Positions 33,446 through 42,060 of a DNA stretch of 64,000 nucleotides are shown one piece after another. The stretch spans positions 124,001-188,000 of the forward strand of contig NZ_LBMD01000011.1 of the NCBI RefSeq assembly GCF_001293645.1. Direction: 5' to 3'. The stretch's first letter is position 1, and each line of letters opens with the position of its first letter. Both the position numbers and the translations under genes were made by a program. The notes below the pieces were generated by a model. It made no database searches and was not told the origin of the DNA. It saw nothing but the letters and a program-made list of their open reading frames with translations. This DNA comes from Bacillus sp. CHD6a (GTDB lineage: Bacteria; Bacillota; Bacilli; Bacillales; Bacillaceae_I).

Positions 33446-33456
33446 AAGGAGGTGAT
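33446..33456 (+). other. Orphan perfect Shine-Dalgarno sequence
   Basis: AAGGAGGTGAT is fully complementary to the 3' end of Bacillus 16S rRNA, yet the only start codon nearby (ATG at 33455) is inside it and is followed by GGC TAA. It lies between the GH30 stop and the GH16 ribosome site (GAAGGAGG). Such orphan sites (STAB-SD) are known to stabilise mRNA 5' ends in Bacillus. Confidence 0.5.
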
Positions 33457-33504
33457 GGGCTAACTTTAAGGAAGGAAAAACAAAAGGGTGAAGGAGGAAA
33501 AAAC

Positions 33505-36453
33505 GTGTTAAAGAAAGGATTCACGGTTATGTTGGCAGCATGCTTATTGACAACGGGGTATTCTCACGCCTATTCCAATGATGCTGTAGGGAAAGGAGAG
33601 AATAATACGATGACGGATGGAAAAAGAGCTTGGCAGCTAGTATGGGAAGATAATTTTGAAGGAACGGAATTAGATCAATCTAAATGGTCTTATGACACAG
33701 GCAACGGATTTGTTCAACCTGATGGCAACTATGTACCGGGTTGGGGAAATGAAGAGCTTCAGTATTATAAAGAAGATAATGTGTCTTTAGAGGGTGGTAA
33801 TCTTGTTCTAACCGGAAAAAGTGAAAATGCTTCTGATGAGTACGGAACATATGACTACACCTCCGGAAAAATTCATACCAAGGGAAAGTTTAACCAAAAG
33901 TATGGAAAATTTGAAGCGAAGATCAAAATGCCTGCCGGACAAGGGTATTGGCCTGCTTTCTGGATGATGCCAGAAAAAGACAAGTATGGCGGCTGGGCTG
34001 CATCTGGTGAAATTGACATCATGGAGGCAGCTGGTGGAGATTTGAATAAAGTAGGCGGTGCCATCCATTATGGAAGCCAGTGGCCTAATAATACGTATAC
34101 CGCAAAAGATTACCATTTTGGAGAAGGAACGGACATCACAGATTTTAATGTCTATTCTGTAGAGTGGGAACCTGGAGAAATAAGATGGTATGTGAATGAT
34201 GAGCTTTTCCAAACTTTGAATAACTGGACAAGTCTAAATGGAGATAATGGAACGAAATATTCCTATCCCGCACCGTTTGATCAGGAGTTTTACCTCATTT
34301 TTAACCTTGCAATTGGAGGATGGTATGGTGGAGGTCCAAATGAGTCCACTGAGTTCCCTGGAAAAATGGAAGTGGATTATGTAAAAGTGTACGAACTGCC
34401 CGAAGATCAATACCGTGAACCTGTAGAACCTGTTTTTGAAAAAGAAGAGTTACCGGAAGGGTCCAAGGAACCGGTAAATGGTAACTATATCTATGATACT
34501 GCTTTTGAAAAAGGATTTGCAGAAATAAAGGATGGAACGGAAACTTTCAGTGAAGATGAATGGAACTTTGTCCATTTAAATCAATTTGGCGGAAATGGAA
34601 GCGCTTCAGTAGAAAATGGATTTGCAAAGATTGATATAGGTCAAGCCGGTTCACAGCCGCATTCCATTCAATTGATTCAGAATGTACCAGCAGGAGTAGG
34701 TAGAACATATAAAGTTAGCTTTGATGCGAAAGCTGCTTCTAACAGGAATATGAATCTAAAAGTAAGCGGTGGAGCAGAACGTGGCTGGTCTCTATATTCA
34801 CCAAATTATGAGATAGCCTTAACCCCTGAACTACAAAGTTATGAATATACGTATCAAATGCAAGCGGAATCAGATGCGAAAGCTCGCCTAGAATTCAATA
34901 TGGGCTTACATACGAATTCAGTTTGGATTGGAAATGTAAGAGTGGAAGAAATAGATGCCATTGATCCATATAACGAAGACGCAGCGAAGCCACCGCTACG
35001 TAATGGCAACCATATTTATAATGGGACCTTTGACCAGGGTCGAATGGATCGAATGACATATTGGAATCTTATCTTAAATGGAGCAGATGCACAAGGATAT
35101 GTTGAAGAAGTTACAAGAGCATTAAGGGTGGATGTAAAAGAAGACAGAACATCTGATTCTGTTCAACTTGTTCAAAAAGGTATTTCCATCAAGAGTAACA
35201 ATGAGTACACACTTTCCTTTGATGCTAGTGCCGTAGAAGGAAGAGATATTCAGGTTGCTGTTTTAAATAAAGATGGAAGTGTGAATTATTCCGGCTGGGA
35301 AACCATTTCCCTTTCTAAAACGGGAGAGAATAAAACGTTTAGTTTCCAACCGGAAAATGCAGATGACTCAGAAGCAAAACTAGTATTTTTATTAGGTGGA
35401 AATGCAGGGTCCGTCACATTGGATAATGTATCCATGTTTGCGAAAAAACTGCATGCAGATGTTCTGTCTTTTGAAGAAATGTTCCCATTAAAAAATGGGA
35501 AATTCAACTTTGGTCCTAAGCATTGGAACAACCATGTCCAAGGAATTTATGATGGACCTTCTGATGCTAGCTTTGAAGTGGAAGACGGAAAAGCGGTAGC
35601 AACTATTAGAAATGTAGGATGGAACCCATGGGATGTCATCTTCATGCAGGAAGGCCTGCAGATGAAAGGTGGAAATACGTACCTTGTTTCCTTTGATGCT
35701 TCTTCCACTTTAGAGCGTAGTGTGGAAGTGGTGTTAGAGGACAGTTCGTATAACCGCTCTCTGTCCGAGGTGATTCCTCTTACTCCAGAGCGAACTACTC
35801 ACACTTTTGAGGTAGCGCTTAATGAGGATATGCGACTCGGGCTTAAATATCTGCTGGGTAACGTCGCAGGTAACGATATCACTAATGAAGAGCATCAGGT
35901 TATGATAGATAATGTAAGAGTGGAAGTTGCAGGTACAAGAGAGAAGCTATTCCCTCTTAAGAATGGTGATTTTACTAAAAGTATGGAAAACTGGAATCTA
36001 CATGTGCAAGGAGAGTATGATGGTACTTCTAAAGCGAGAGTAAAAGCGAAGGACGAACATGCCACCGTTACTATAAAAAAGCTAGGTGAAAATCCGTGGG
36101 ATATTATGTTTTTTCAGGAAAACCTTGAGCTTGCAGGAGGTATAACCTATGAGCTCGAACTGGAAACGCGATCAAATCGTCCTAGAACTATTGAAGTCGT
36201 GATGGATAATGGCGCCCCTTACTATCACAGATTTTTTGAAGATGTAGTAGAAATTGGTCGTAAACCGCATACCTATCATTTTGAATGGGATCAACCAGAA
36301 GATGCCCAGCTAGGTCTTAAGTTCTTGTTAGGTAACATGGAGGGTGTTTCTAAGAAAAAACATCACATCGACTTCAGAGAAGTGAAGCTTGAAGCAAAAG
36401 GTGCAAGAGCCTTTCTTCAACAACTTGAAGGAACAGATGACGAAACGGAATAA
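33505..36453 (+). CDS. Secreted GH16 beta-glucanase (laminarinase) with four CBM-like repeats
   Basis: A 982-residue secreted enzyme. The signal peptide is about residues 1-24. The GH16 domain (about 40-297) has catalytic Glu169, Asp171 and Glu174 in GEIDIMEAAG, the insertion-type motif of laminarinases and lichenases. Four beta-sandwich modules resembling CBM4/9 follow at about 325-482, 500-645, 660-807 and 815-965. The last two are the most alike, sharing FPLKNG, HVQG-YDG and NPWD. No LPxTG or SLH anchor is seen; the tail is acidic. The GTG start follows GAAGGAGG. It would cut beta-1,3(-1,4)-glucan outside the cell and supply oligomers to the transporter. The calculated size is large, about 110 kDa. 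Confidence 0.92.
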   Translation: MLKKGFTVMLAACLLTTGYSHAYSNDAVGKGENNTMTDGKRAWQLVWEDNFEGTELDQSKWSYDTGNGFVQPDGNYVPGWGNEELQYYKEDNVSLEGGNLVLTGKSENASDEYGTYDYTSGKIHTKGKFNQKYGKFEAKIKMPAGQGYWPAFWMMPEKDKYGGWAASGEIDIMEAAGGDLNKVGGAIHYGSQWPNNTYTAKDYHFGEGTDITDFNVYSVEWEPGEIRWYVNDELFQTLNNWTSLNGDNGTKYSYPAPFDQEFYLIFNLAIGGWYGGGPNESTEFPGKMEVDYVKVYELPEDQYREPVEPVFEKEELPEGSKEPVNGNYIYDTAFEKGFAEIKDGTETFSEDEWNFVHLNQFGGNGSASVENGFAKIDIGQAGSQPHSIQLIQNVPAGVGRTYKVSFDAKAASNRNMNLKVSGGAERGWSLYSPNYEIALTPELQSYEYTYQMQAESDAKARLEFNMGLHTNSVWIGNVRVEEIDAIDPYNEDAAKPPLRNGNHIYNGTFDQGRMDRMTYWNLILNGADAQGYVEEVTRALRVDVKEDRTSDSVQLVQKGISIKSNNEYTLSFDASAVEGRDIQVAVLNKDGSVNYSGWETISLSKTGENKTFSFQPENADDSEAKLVFLLGGNAGSVTLDNVSMFAKKLHADVLSFEEMFPLKNGKFNFGPKHWNNHVQGIYDGPSDASFEVEDGKAVATIRNVGWNPWDVIFMQEGLQMKGGNTYLVSFDASSTLERSVEVVLEDSSYNRSLSEVIPLTPERTTHTFEVALNEDMRLGLKYLLGNVAGNDITNEEHQVMIDNVRVEVAGTREKLFPLKNGDFTKSMENWNLHVQGEYDGTSKARVKAKDEHATVTIKKLGENPWDIMFFQENLELAGGITYELELETRSNRPRTIEVVMDNGAPYYHRFFEDVVEIGRKPHTYHFEWDQPEDAQLGLKFLLGNMEGVSKKKHHIDFREVKLEAKGARAFLQQLEGTDDETE

Positions 36454-36464
36454 TCAATAACACC

Positions 36465-36498
36465 AAAAAGGATTACAGGCGCCCCTGTAATCCTTTTT
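36465..36498. terminator. Bidirectional terminator after GH16
   Basis: AAAAAGGATTACAGG (36465-36479) pairs perfectly with CCTGTAATCCTTTTT (36484-36498), a 15-bp stem used by both converging genes. Confidence 0.95.
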
Positions 36499-36499
36499 G

Positions 36500-36895
36500 T
36501 CATCCCCATCTTAAAGAGATGGTCAAGTGGCAGCAATCATTCCCTTCCGTGTCAGACGTCATATTCAAGTTAATGCCATCAGGATTAAAGTCCACTTTTA
36601 CACCAGAATGCACACCTGTTGAAAGTAATAGCTGAGACACTTTTTCTTTGTTCCCTTCCTGTGCAGCTGCCATCACTTCCGTTGCGAACTCTTTGGAATC
36701 AGACAGCTTCTGCAAAATGATGCTGGCCTCTTTCATCAATTGTTGCATGGATTCTGCAGACTCAGTAAAAACAGTCGGATCCACTTCGGGATAGATCCGG
36801 AAATATGGTCTTGGCATTGCATGCGTATACACAGGAAAATAAATATTTCTTGGATAATAGACAGGGCGGTGGAAAGGGGTTTGATAAAAATACAT
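36500..36895 (-). CDS. YuzC-like uncharacterised protein
   Basis: A 131-residue protein. The first 35 residues are rich in Tyr, Pro, Phe and Arg (PFHRPVYYPRNIYFP), reminiscent of spore-coat or surface proteins. Then comes a helical segment (ESMQQLMKEASIILQKLSD) and a beta-rich end with two adjacent cysteines, NDCCHLTISLRWG. The layout resembles Bacillus YuzC, recognised from memory. The ATG at 36895 follows GGAGGGTTCGTC. It is monocistronic and has no known function; a spore-associated role is a guess. Confidence 0.6.
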   Translation of the reverse strand: MYFYQTPFHRPVYYPRNIYFPVYTHAMPRPYFRIYPEVDPTVFTESAESMQQLMKEASIILQKLSDSKEFATEVMAAAQEGNKEKVSQLLLSTGVHSGVKVDFNPDGINLNMTSDTEGNDCCHLTISLRWG

Positions 36896-36971
36896 GACGA
36901 ACCCTCCATTTTTTCATCGGTACAGTACTATATGTAATGTTAAAAGGAATGGAGAGTTGTCACCCTTTTAT

Positions 36972-37820
36972 TTAGTCTTTATTGCTTAATTGGCTTAATA
37001 CAATCTTTTCCCATACTCTCCAAGGCAATAGACGCTTGGTAAGTAGAGAGAGCCTAACACCCTTTCCGACAGTATAGCGGAGTGTGGGAGTTTTCTTCAT
37101 GTCCGCTATCTTCAACACCAGGTTAGCAACTTCAACAGGCTCCCCATACTTTTCCCGATCTTTTTGAAGTCTGTTATTCATCCCCGTATACAATTCAAGG
37201 TACGGGGAATTGGAGTTTCCAGCTTTGGATGACATATGGGTGCCGGAAGACCAAATATTCGTTTGAAACGAGCCTGGTTCCACAAGTACCACGTCTATAC
37301 CTAACTTCTTTACCTCCAGTCTGAGACTTTCACTGTACCCTTCTAAAGCATATTTAGAGGAAACATAAGGGGAAAGGCCGGGGAAGCCAATTAAGCCGCT
37401 GATGGAGCTAATATTGATTATCCTGCCGTTGCCTTTCTTTCGCATCTTGGGAAGCACATGATTTGTTACCCTCATTACTCCCAAAAGGTTGGTTTCCAAC
37501 TGGAACTGATATTCCTCCATACTCAACTCTTCTGCAAAGCCAGCAACAGCAAAACCAGCATTATTAATGAGTACATCAACACGCTCCAGTCCTTGAACGA
37601 AGCTGCCGAAATTATTCACCGACTCTTTGTTTGCTACATCCAGTAGGGAAAAAGTAAGGTTTCCTTTTTCTTTTGTAGATAACCCTTCCAACAAGATGGG
37701 CTTCTTTGTTTCATCTCTTATTGTTGCAACTACCTGATATCCTGCAAGTAGAAATGCTTTTGTGAAACTTTTTCCAAAACCTCCGGAAGCACCTGTAATA
37801 ATGACGGTTTTATTTTCCAT
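36972..37820 (-). CDS. Short-chain dehydrogenase/reductase
   Basis: A 282-residue classical SDR. The NAD(P)-binding TGASGGFG is near residue 9, NNAG (INNAGFAVAG) near 85, the catalytic Ser in ISSISG near 136 and the YxxxK as YVSSK near 150. The enzyme reduces or oxidises a carbonyl/alcohol in the cytoplasm; the substrate is unknown. The ATG at 37820 is chosen for its GGAGG ribosome site and the start directly at the Rossmann strand; the frame is open 26 codons upstream. Confidence 0.9.
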   Translation of the reverse strand: MENKTVIITGASGGFGKSFTKAFLLAGYQVVATIRDETKKPILLEGLSTKEKGNLTFSLLDVANKESVNNFGSFVQGLERVDVLINNAGFAVAGFAEELSMEEYQFQLETNLLGVMRVTNHVLPKMRKKGNGRIINISSISGLIGFPGLSPYVSSKYALEGYSESLRLEVKKLGIDVVLVEPGSFQTNIWSSGTHMSSKAGNSNSPYLELYTGMNNRLQKDREKYGEPVEVANLVLKIADMKKTPTLRYTVGKGVRLSLLTKRLLPWRVWEKIVLSQLSNKD

Positions 37821-37961
37821 AAGAGTATCCTCCGTTTCGTTTGCATGAATTAGTAAAGAGGTTGATAGTTTATCTAATAAGTATAAAGGATTGTCCAAAA
37901 ATATAGTTAACGTATATGTTAGGTTGTCCTCTCATAGACTATGAATAAAAGGATATGGGGG

Positions 37962-38594
37962 ATGGTGGTCATGTTGCAACGAACGATGCTTGTTCAGGGA
38001 ACCGCAAAAAAGGAAGTACAGCCGGATATTGCGTACCTGCAATTAGGGGTGATCACCACCAATCCGGATGTACAGCGCGCGCAAGAAGAAAATAGATTAA
38101 TAGCAAATCGAATAATTAAAGCCCTAATAGCAGCCGGCATTTCTCAAGAAGACATTGAAACATCCTCTTATACTTCATTTCCGCGTTATGAAACAGATTC
38201 ATCAGGTAAATCTGTCTTATCTGGTTATGAAGTCCGCCATATTTTCCGCATAGCAGTCAGAGATATTACAAAAGCTGGCACCATCGTAGATGTGGCATTT
38301 GAAAATGGTGCAAATATTTCCGAGAGTGTATCATTTGAAGTTTCCAATTATAACGAAATCTACCGTCATGTTTTGCAGCTGGCAGTTGTGGATGGGGCGA
38401 AAAAGGCACATGCAATGGCGTTAACTCTACAAGTTTGCCTTTCTCCTGTACCAATCAAGGTAGAGGAGGTTACACAACAAGTATTTGCAGGGCCGCGTTA
38501 TGCCTCTTTAGCTGTTCAAGAAAAAACAAGCACCCCAATTGAGCCACAAGACATTACCATTAGTGCATCCGTTAAACTTGAATATATATATTAA
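37962..38594 (+). CDS. SIMPL-domain protein (DUF541)
   Basis: A 210-residue protein of the SIMPL (DUF541) family: VQGTAKKEVQPDIAYLQLGV at the start, QAENRL-like helix, IAAGISQEDIETSSYTSFP, and a closing ISASVKLEY strand. Members form large assemblies in bacteria and are linked to stress or oxidative protection in some species, but no activity is defined. No signal peptide is apparent. The ATG at 37962 is 8 nt after AAAGGA; ATG 37941 and 37971 are alternatives. Confidence 0.8.
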   Translation: MVVMLQRTMLVQGTAKKEVQPDIAYLQLGVITTNPDVQRAQEENRLIANRIIKALIAAGISQEDIETSSYTSFPRYETDSSGKSVLSGYEVRHIFRIAVRDITKAGTIVDVAFENGANISESVSFEVSNYNEIYRHVLQLAVVDGAKKAHAMALTLQVCLSPVPIKVEEVTQQVFAGPRYASLAVQEKTSTPIEPQDITISASVKLEYIY

Positions 38595-38596
38595 AA

Positions 38597-38645
38597 TAAC
38601 AGACCGTTTAGTCTTCCAATTTGGAAGGTGGCGGTCTGTTTTTAA
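38597..38645 (+). terminator. Terminator after SIMPL gene
   Basis: ACAGACCG (38599-38606) pairs with CGGTCTGT (38632-38639), with an inner CTTCC/GGAAG stem, followed by TTTTT. Confidence 0.85.
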
Positions 38646-38685
38646 CACAAACATAGATTTTTTTATGCGAAAAGGGGGGAGTTTC

Positions 38686-38778
38686 ATGCTGGATTGGTCG
38701 GCACTTATTCCTATTTTTGTATTATTCTCTGTGTATTTTCTTTTTGCAGTAGTATTATTAAGAGAGAAGCAGAAATAA
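38686..38778 (+). CDS. 30-residue single-pass membrane peptide
   Basis: ATG at 38686 is preceded by a strong AAAGGGGGGA ribosome site and opens a 30-codon frame. The product has one hydrophobic helix (ALIPIFVLFSVYFLFAVVLL) and a short basic end REKQK. It stops 15 nt before the thioesterase gene, so the two are probably one transcript. Function unknown. It is short enough to be missed in routine annotation. Confidence 0.65.
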   Translation: MLDWSALIPIFVLFSVYFLFAVVLLREKQK

Positions 38779-38793
38779 AAGGGGGAAACAGGA

Positions 38794-39177
38794 GTGGAAC
38801 TAGAAAATACACTAATAGATTTACTAGGAATCGAGATTGTAGAACTGTCGGAAGAAAGAGCGGTGGCGACCATGCCAGTCGATAAACGCACACATCAACC
38901 ATTCGGATTGTTGCATGGTGGAGCGTCAGTAGCCTTGGCTGAGACGATTGCAAGCATCGGGACTTTTAATATGATCGACAAGGAAACCGAAATCTGTGTC
39001 GGGTTGGAGATAAATGCAAATCATCTCAAAGGAAAAAAGGATGGGGTAGTGACGGCAATCGGAACGCCATTACACCGTGGAAAATCAACGATGGTTTGGG
39101 ATATAAAGATTGTTGATGAGGAAGACGCGTTAATTTGTATTTCGCGATGTACAATGGCCATTTTAAAGAAAAGGTAA
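38794..39177 (+). CDS. yuxO: Hotdog-fold thioesterase (YuxO type)
   Basis: A 127-residue hotdog thioesterase of the PaaI/YdiI class. HQPFGLLHGGASVALAET carries the catalytic HGGxS region (about residues 30-47) and ICVGLEINANHLK the next strand. Such enzymes hydrolyse acyl-CoA; YuxO is a candidate 1,4-dihydroxy-2-naphthoyl-CoA thioesterase for menaquinone synthesis (inference from family). The GTG start follows GGGGGAAACAG. In B. subtilis yuxO lies next to the mrp operon; here mrp is 14 kb away. Confidence 0.85.
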   Translation: MELENTLIDLLGIEIVELSEERAVATMPVDKRTHQPFGLLHGGASVALAETIASIGTFNMIDKETEICVGLEINANHLKGKKDGVVTAIGTPLHRGKSTMVWDIKIVDEEDALICISRCTMAILKKR

Positions 39178-39207
39178 AGATAAAAAAGAGAAGAGGACTG
39201 GGGGTAT

Positions 39208-39912
39208 TTAAACCTCCATTTCCCTCTTCGCCATATGCTTCAGTCCCTCACGTCGACTAAGTGGCGCCAAATCCTCCGTAGAATTAATGAACTTCAACAC
39301 TTTAGCTGGATCAGTCTTGGAATACTCTCTTAACCCCCAGCCAATAGCCTTCTGAATAAAAAACTCCCTAGACCCCTTAGTCGCCTCTATATAAGAAAAC
39401 AGCTTCTCAGCATCGGTTTTCCCCTTGTATTTCAATTGAAAAAGAATTGCCGATCGTTGCAACCAGAAATTATCGGACTCAATCCACCTATCTGGAAAAT
39501 CCCCTATACTTGACTTCTCCTTCAGCAATATTGCCCCGATATGATGTGGTGCAATATGATCCACTGTATCCCACCAGGAATTTGTACTGATCAATTCTTC
39601 CAAAAAGGGAAGCCATTGAGCGTCCAGCTGTTTAATATGAACATCTATCATTGCAAGGGCCACGTAATGAAATTCCCTTTCAGGCTGAGCATATAAAAAA
39701 GTTACAAGACGCTTGATCCAATCTCGTTCTGGTTTGCCAAATTCCCCAAAAAATCTTTTTAATAACTCTTTACGCTCAGGCGACTTTATCCCTAAGAAAG
39801 AGAAGTGATTGCGCATATAATTTTCCATTGGCTCTTTATTCCATTCATTCCTATTTGTCCGAAATAAATCGATTAACTCATTTTGATACTTTTCCAAAGA
39901 AATGCTCGCCAT
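39208..39912 (-). CDS. AlkD-like DNA alkylation repair protein
   Basis: A 234-residue all-helical HEAT-like repeat protein of the DNA alkylation repair (AlkD/AlkC) family. Marks are NEWNKEPMENYMRNHFSFLGIKSPERKEL at the start (first motif residues), LISTNSWWDTVDHIAPH with its conserved Trp and Asp, and REFFIQKAIGWGLREYSK. AlkD excises positively charged alkylated bases without base flipping. The ATG at 39912 follows GGGAGG; the frame extends five codons upstream. It probably forms a single-gene unit. Confidence 0.88.
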   Translation of the reverse strand: MASISLEKYQNELIDLFRTNRNEWNKEPMENYMRNHFSFLGIKSPERKELLKRFFGEFGKPERDWIKRLVTFLYAQPEREFHYVALAMIDVHIKQLDAQWLPFLEELISTNSWWDTVDHIAPHHIGAILLKEKSSIGDFPDRWIESDNFWLQRSAILFQLKYKGKTDAEKLFSYIEATKGSREFFIQKAIGWGLREYSKTDPAKVLKFINSTEDLAPLSRREGLKHMAKREMEV

Positions 39913-39981
39913 AAAAAAACCTCCCATATCCTGTCCTTTTACTAGTAGGATACAGGAAATGAGGAGGTGAAACCAAGCAAT

Positions 39982-41208
39982 TTAAGATTCTGCTGTTTTC
40001 TTTGCACTTTCTGAATGAAAAATGCTATAGAGTAACATCACTCCTGAGCATAAAAAGATAAAACTAGTGATGTAAAACACAGTAGTAATTCCGTAAAAGC
40101 CAGCTATCATTCCGCCCATTACAGGTCCAATAACATTCCCTAAGAATCGAAAACTGACATTGTAGCCGAGTACTTCTCCCTGCATGGATAACGGTGCTAC
40201 ATTACGGATATATGCAGTCATACATGGAATCAAGCCCCCAACCACCATGCCAAACAAGAAACGGAACAAAACAAGTTGCCATAGCGATGTGGCAAGCGCT
40301 TGAGGGATAAAGAGTATCGAGCTTGCAAGCATAAGAATAACGATGATTTTGTCATGGCCAATGTTATCCCCAAGTTTTCCCCAGTTCCGTGACGCTAACA
40401 AATTACCAAAGCCAGTAGCAGAGAATGCGAACCCTGCAAGCAGGGCGATGTTTGTTGCTGCTCCACCTGTTAATTCATTCACATAAAGTGCAAGCAAGGG
40501 TTGAATGCTGAAATTAGCCGCCTGGATGAACATGGATAAGAACATAATCTTAAGCAATAGCGGTTTTTGTATGATATATTGCAGAACTTCTTTCCGTGAA
40601 TATTTCTTCTCTTTCTGATTTGCAGAACTTTTTTTCTTCTCTTTAATGCCGAATGCCACTAGAATCACAGCGAAATAAATTAGGGCTGATGTAAGGAAAA
40701 ACGTGTAGGCAAAGCCGAAGGAATCTGCAAGCATGCCGCCAATCAATGGGCCGAAAAGTCCGCCGGAAACCGTACCTGTCTGTAAGGTTCCGAGTGTTTT
40801 TCCTGCAATCTCTTTAGGGGCTTGAGAGGAGATTAATGCCATTGAAGTCGGGATGAATCCGGTTGCCAATCCCATGATCATCCGGAGAATGAACAACCCA
40901 TGAACAGAATCTACGACACTCATCAACAGGATGCTGGTTGCAATTCCTGTTCCTGTTAATAACAAGATCGGCTTAAAACCGTACTTATCCCCAATTCTCC
41001 CCCAAATCGGTGAAACGAAAAACGCTGTGAGAAAGGTAATCCCAAAAATAAATCCCGACCAACGCTGTATATAGGAATCGGAGTAATTCCCAAACGTCTC
41101 AATGAATAAGGATAAGAAAGGGAGAATCATAGTAGCACTAGCAGCAACGAAAAAGTTCGCAATCCACATAATGAACAAGTTTCGTCCTGATATGGAGATG
41201 ATCGTCAC
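39982..41208 (-). CDS. yuxJ: MFS transporter (YuxJ type)
   Basis: A 408-residue major facilitator with 12 transmembrane segments. The loop 2-3 signature GRIGDKYGFKPIL is present, and LGTLQTGTVSGGLFGPLIGG in segment 5 matches the antiporter motif of drug exporters. The long middle loop (KEKKKSSANQKEKKYSRKE) separates the halves. The GTG at 41208 has poor ribosome-site spacing; a TTG at 41178 with AGGA 6 nt upstream is an alternative start. Position divergent from kapD supports the YuxJ name. Substrate unknown. Confidence 0.8.
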   Translation of the reverse strand: MTIISISGRNLFIMWIANFFVAASATMILPFLSLFIETFGNYSDSYIQRWSGFIFGITFLTAFFVSPIWGRIGDKYGFKPILLLTGTGIATSILLMSVVDSVHGLFILRMIMGLATGFIPTSMALISSQAPKEIAGKTLGTLQTGTVSGGLFGPLIGGMLADSFGFAYTFFLTSALIYFAVILVAFGIKEKKKSSANQKEKKYSRKEVLQYIIQKPLLLKIMFLSMFIQAANFSIQPLLALYVNELTGGAATNIALLAGFAFSATGFGNLLASRNWGKLGDNIGHDKIIVILMLASSILFIPQALATSLWQLVLFRFLFGMVVGGLIPCMTAYIRNVAPLSMQGEVLGYNVSFRFLGNVIGPVMGGMIAGFYGITTVFYITSFIFLCSGVMLLYSIFHSESAKKTAES

Positions 41209-41389
41209 CTTCTCTACAAAAATTTCGGATTATAAATATTTCGTATAACTAAATAATAACGCATTCTCTAGGAAAATCAACAAAACAAGCTTTATTTTTG
41301 GAAAAATGAGTGAATTTCGTGCTAAAAACGGTATTCACCGTGATATAATATAGTAATAAAATTCTGAAAATTAAAGAGGGAGGGGAACC

Positions 41390-42013
41390 ATGAAGTCAAC
41401 ACCGATACACTTGTTTATAGATTTTGAATTTTCAATGCCCGAAAATAGAAATTATCCAAAAAACTTTTTCCCCGAAATCATTGAAGCCGGAATTGTTGCA
41501 GTGGAAAAAGATAAAATAATCGACCAATATTCAAACTATATTCGCCCAACTGCATTTCCAACTTTGACTAACCGTTGTAAAACCTTCTTAAATATCAGTC
41601 AAAGGAGTGTCCTTGAGGGGGCAAGTTTTGAAGAATTGATAGACGTTTTGAATTCCTATAACGTGCAAGAGAGGGGAACAGTTGTAACGTGGGGGAACAT
41701 GGATATGAAGGTGCTAAGAAACAACTGTGATTATCACGGAGTACCTTTTCCTTTAATGTGCAAGCATGTTGATCTTTCAATGGAATACAAGAAATTCTTT
41801 GGTGACCAAAATCAAACTGGGTTATGGAAAGCTGTGCAAGAATATGGAAAGGAAGGAACAGGTAAGCATCACCGGGCACTTGATGATGCACTTACGACAT
41901 TTAATATCTTTCGACTCGTTGAAAAGGACAAAAGTTATCTTGCCAAACCAGAACCTACTACCATTGGAGACCGAATTGACCTTTCCAAGATAATAAACAA
42001 ATATGCCTTATAA
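41390..42013 (+). CDS. kapD: KapD, DEDD exonuclease-like sporulation inhibitor
   Basis: A 207-residue 3'-5' exonuclease-like protein. Exo I FIDFEFSMP (Asp, Glu), Exo II VTWGNMDMKVL (Asp) and Exo III HHRALDDALTTF (His, Asp) are intact, so a DEDDh-type active site is present. In B. subtilis KapD inhibits the KinA pathway to sporulation. The ATG follows GAGGGAGGGG. A TATAAT at 41344-41349 is a likely -10. It converges with kapB here. Confidence 0.88.
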   Translation: MKSTPIHLFIDFEFSMPENRNYPKNFFPEIIEAGIVAVEKDKIIDQYSNYIRPTAFPTLTNRCKTFLNISQRSVLEGASFEELIDVLNSYNVQERGTVVTWGNMDMKVLRNNCDYHGVPFPLMCKHVDLSMEYKKFFGDQNQTGLWKAVQEYGKEGTGKHHRALDDALTTFNIFRLVEKDKSYLAKPEPTTIGDRIDLSKIINKYAL

Positions 42014-42048
42014 AAAGCCAAATCCCTTAAACAGGAGATTTGGCTTTT
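42013..42048. terminator. Bidirectional terminator between kapD and kapB
   Basis: AAAAGCCAAATC pairs with GATTTGGCTTTT around a short loop. It is placed between the converging stops. Confidence 0.88.
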
Positions 42049-42060
42049 AGTTTGCTATTA

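Noticed and set aside
33808-34212. 134-codon frame opposite GH16
   Set aside because: Antisense to a strongly supported catalytic domain; no ribosome site or family.
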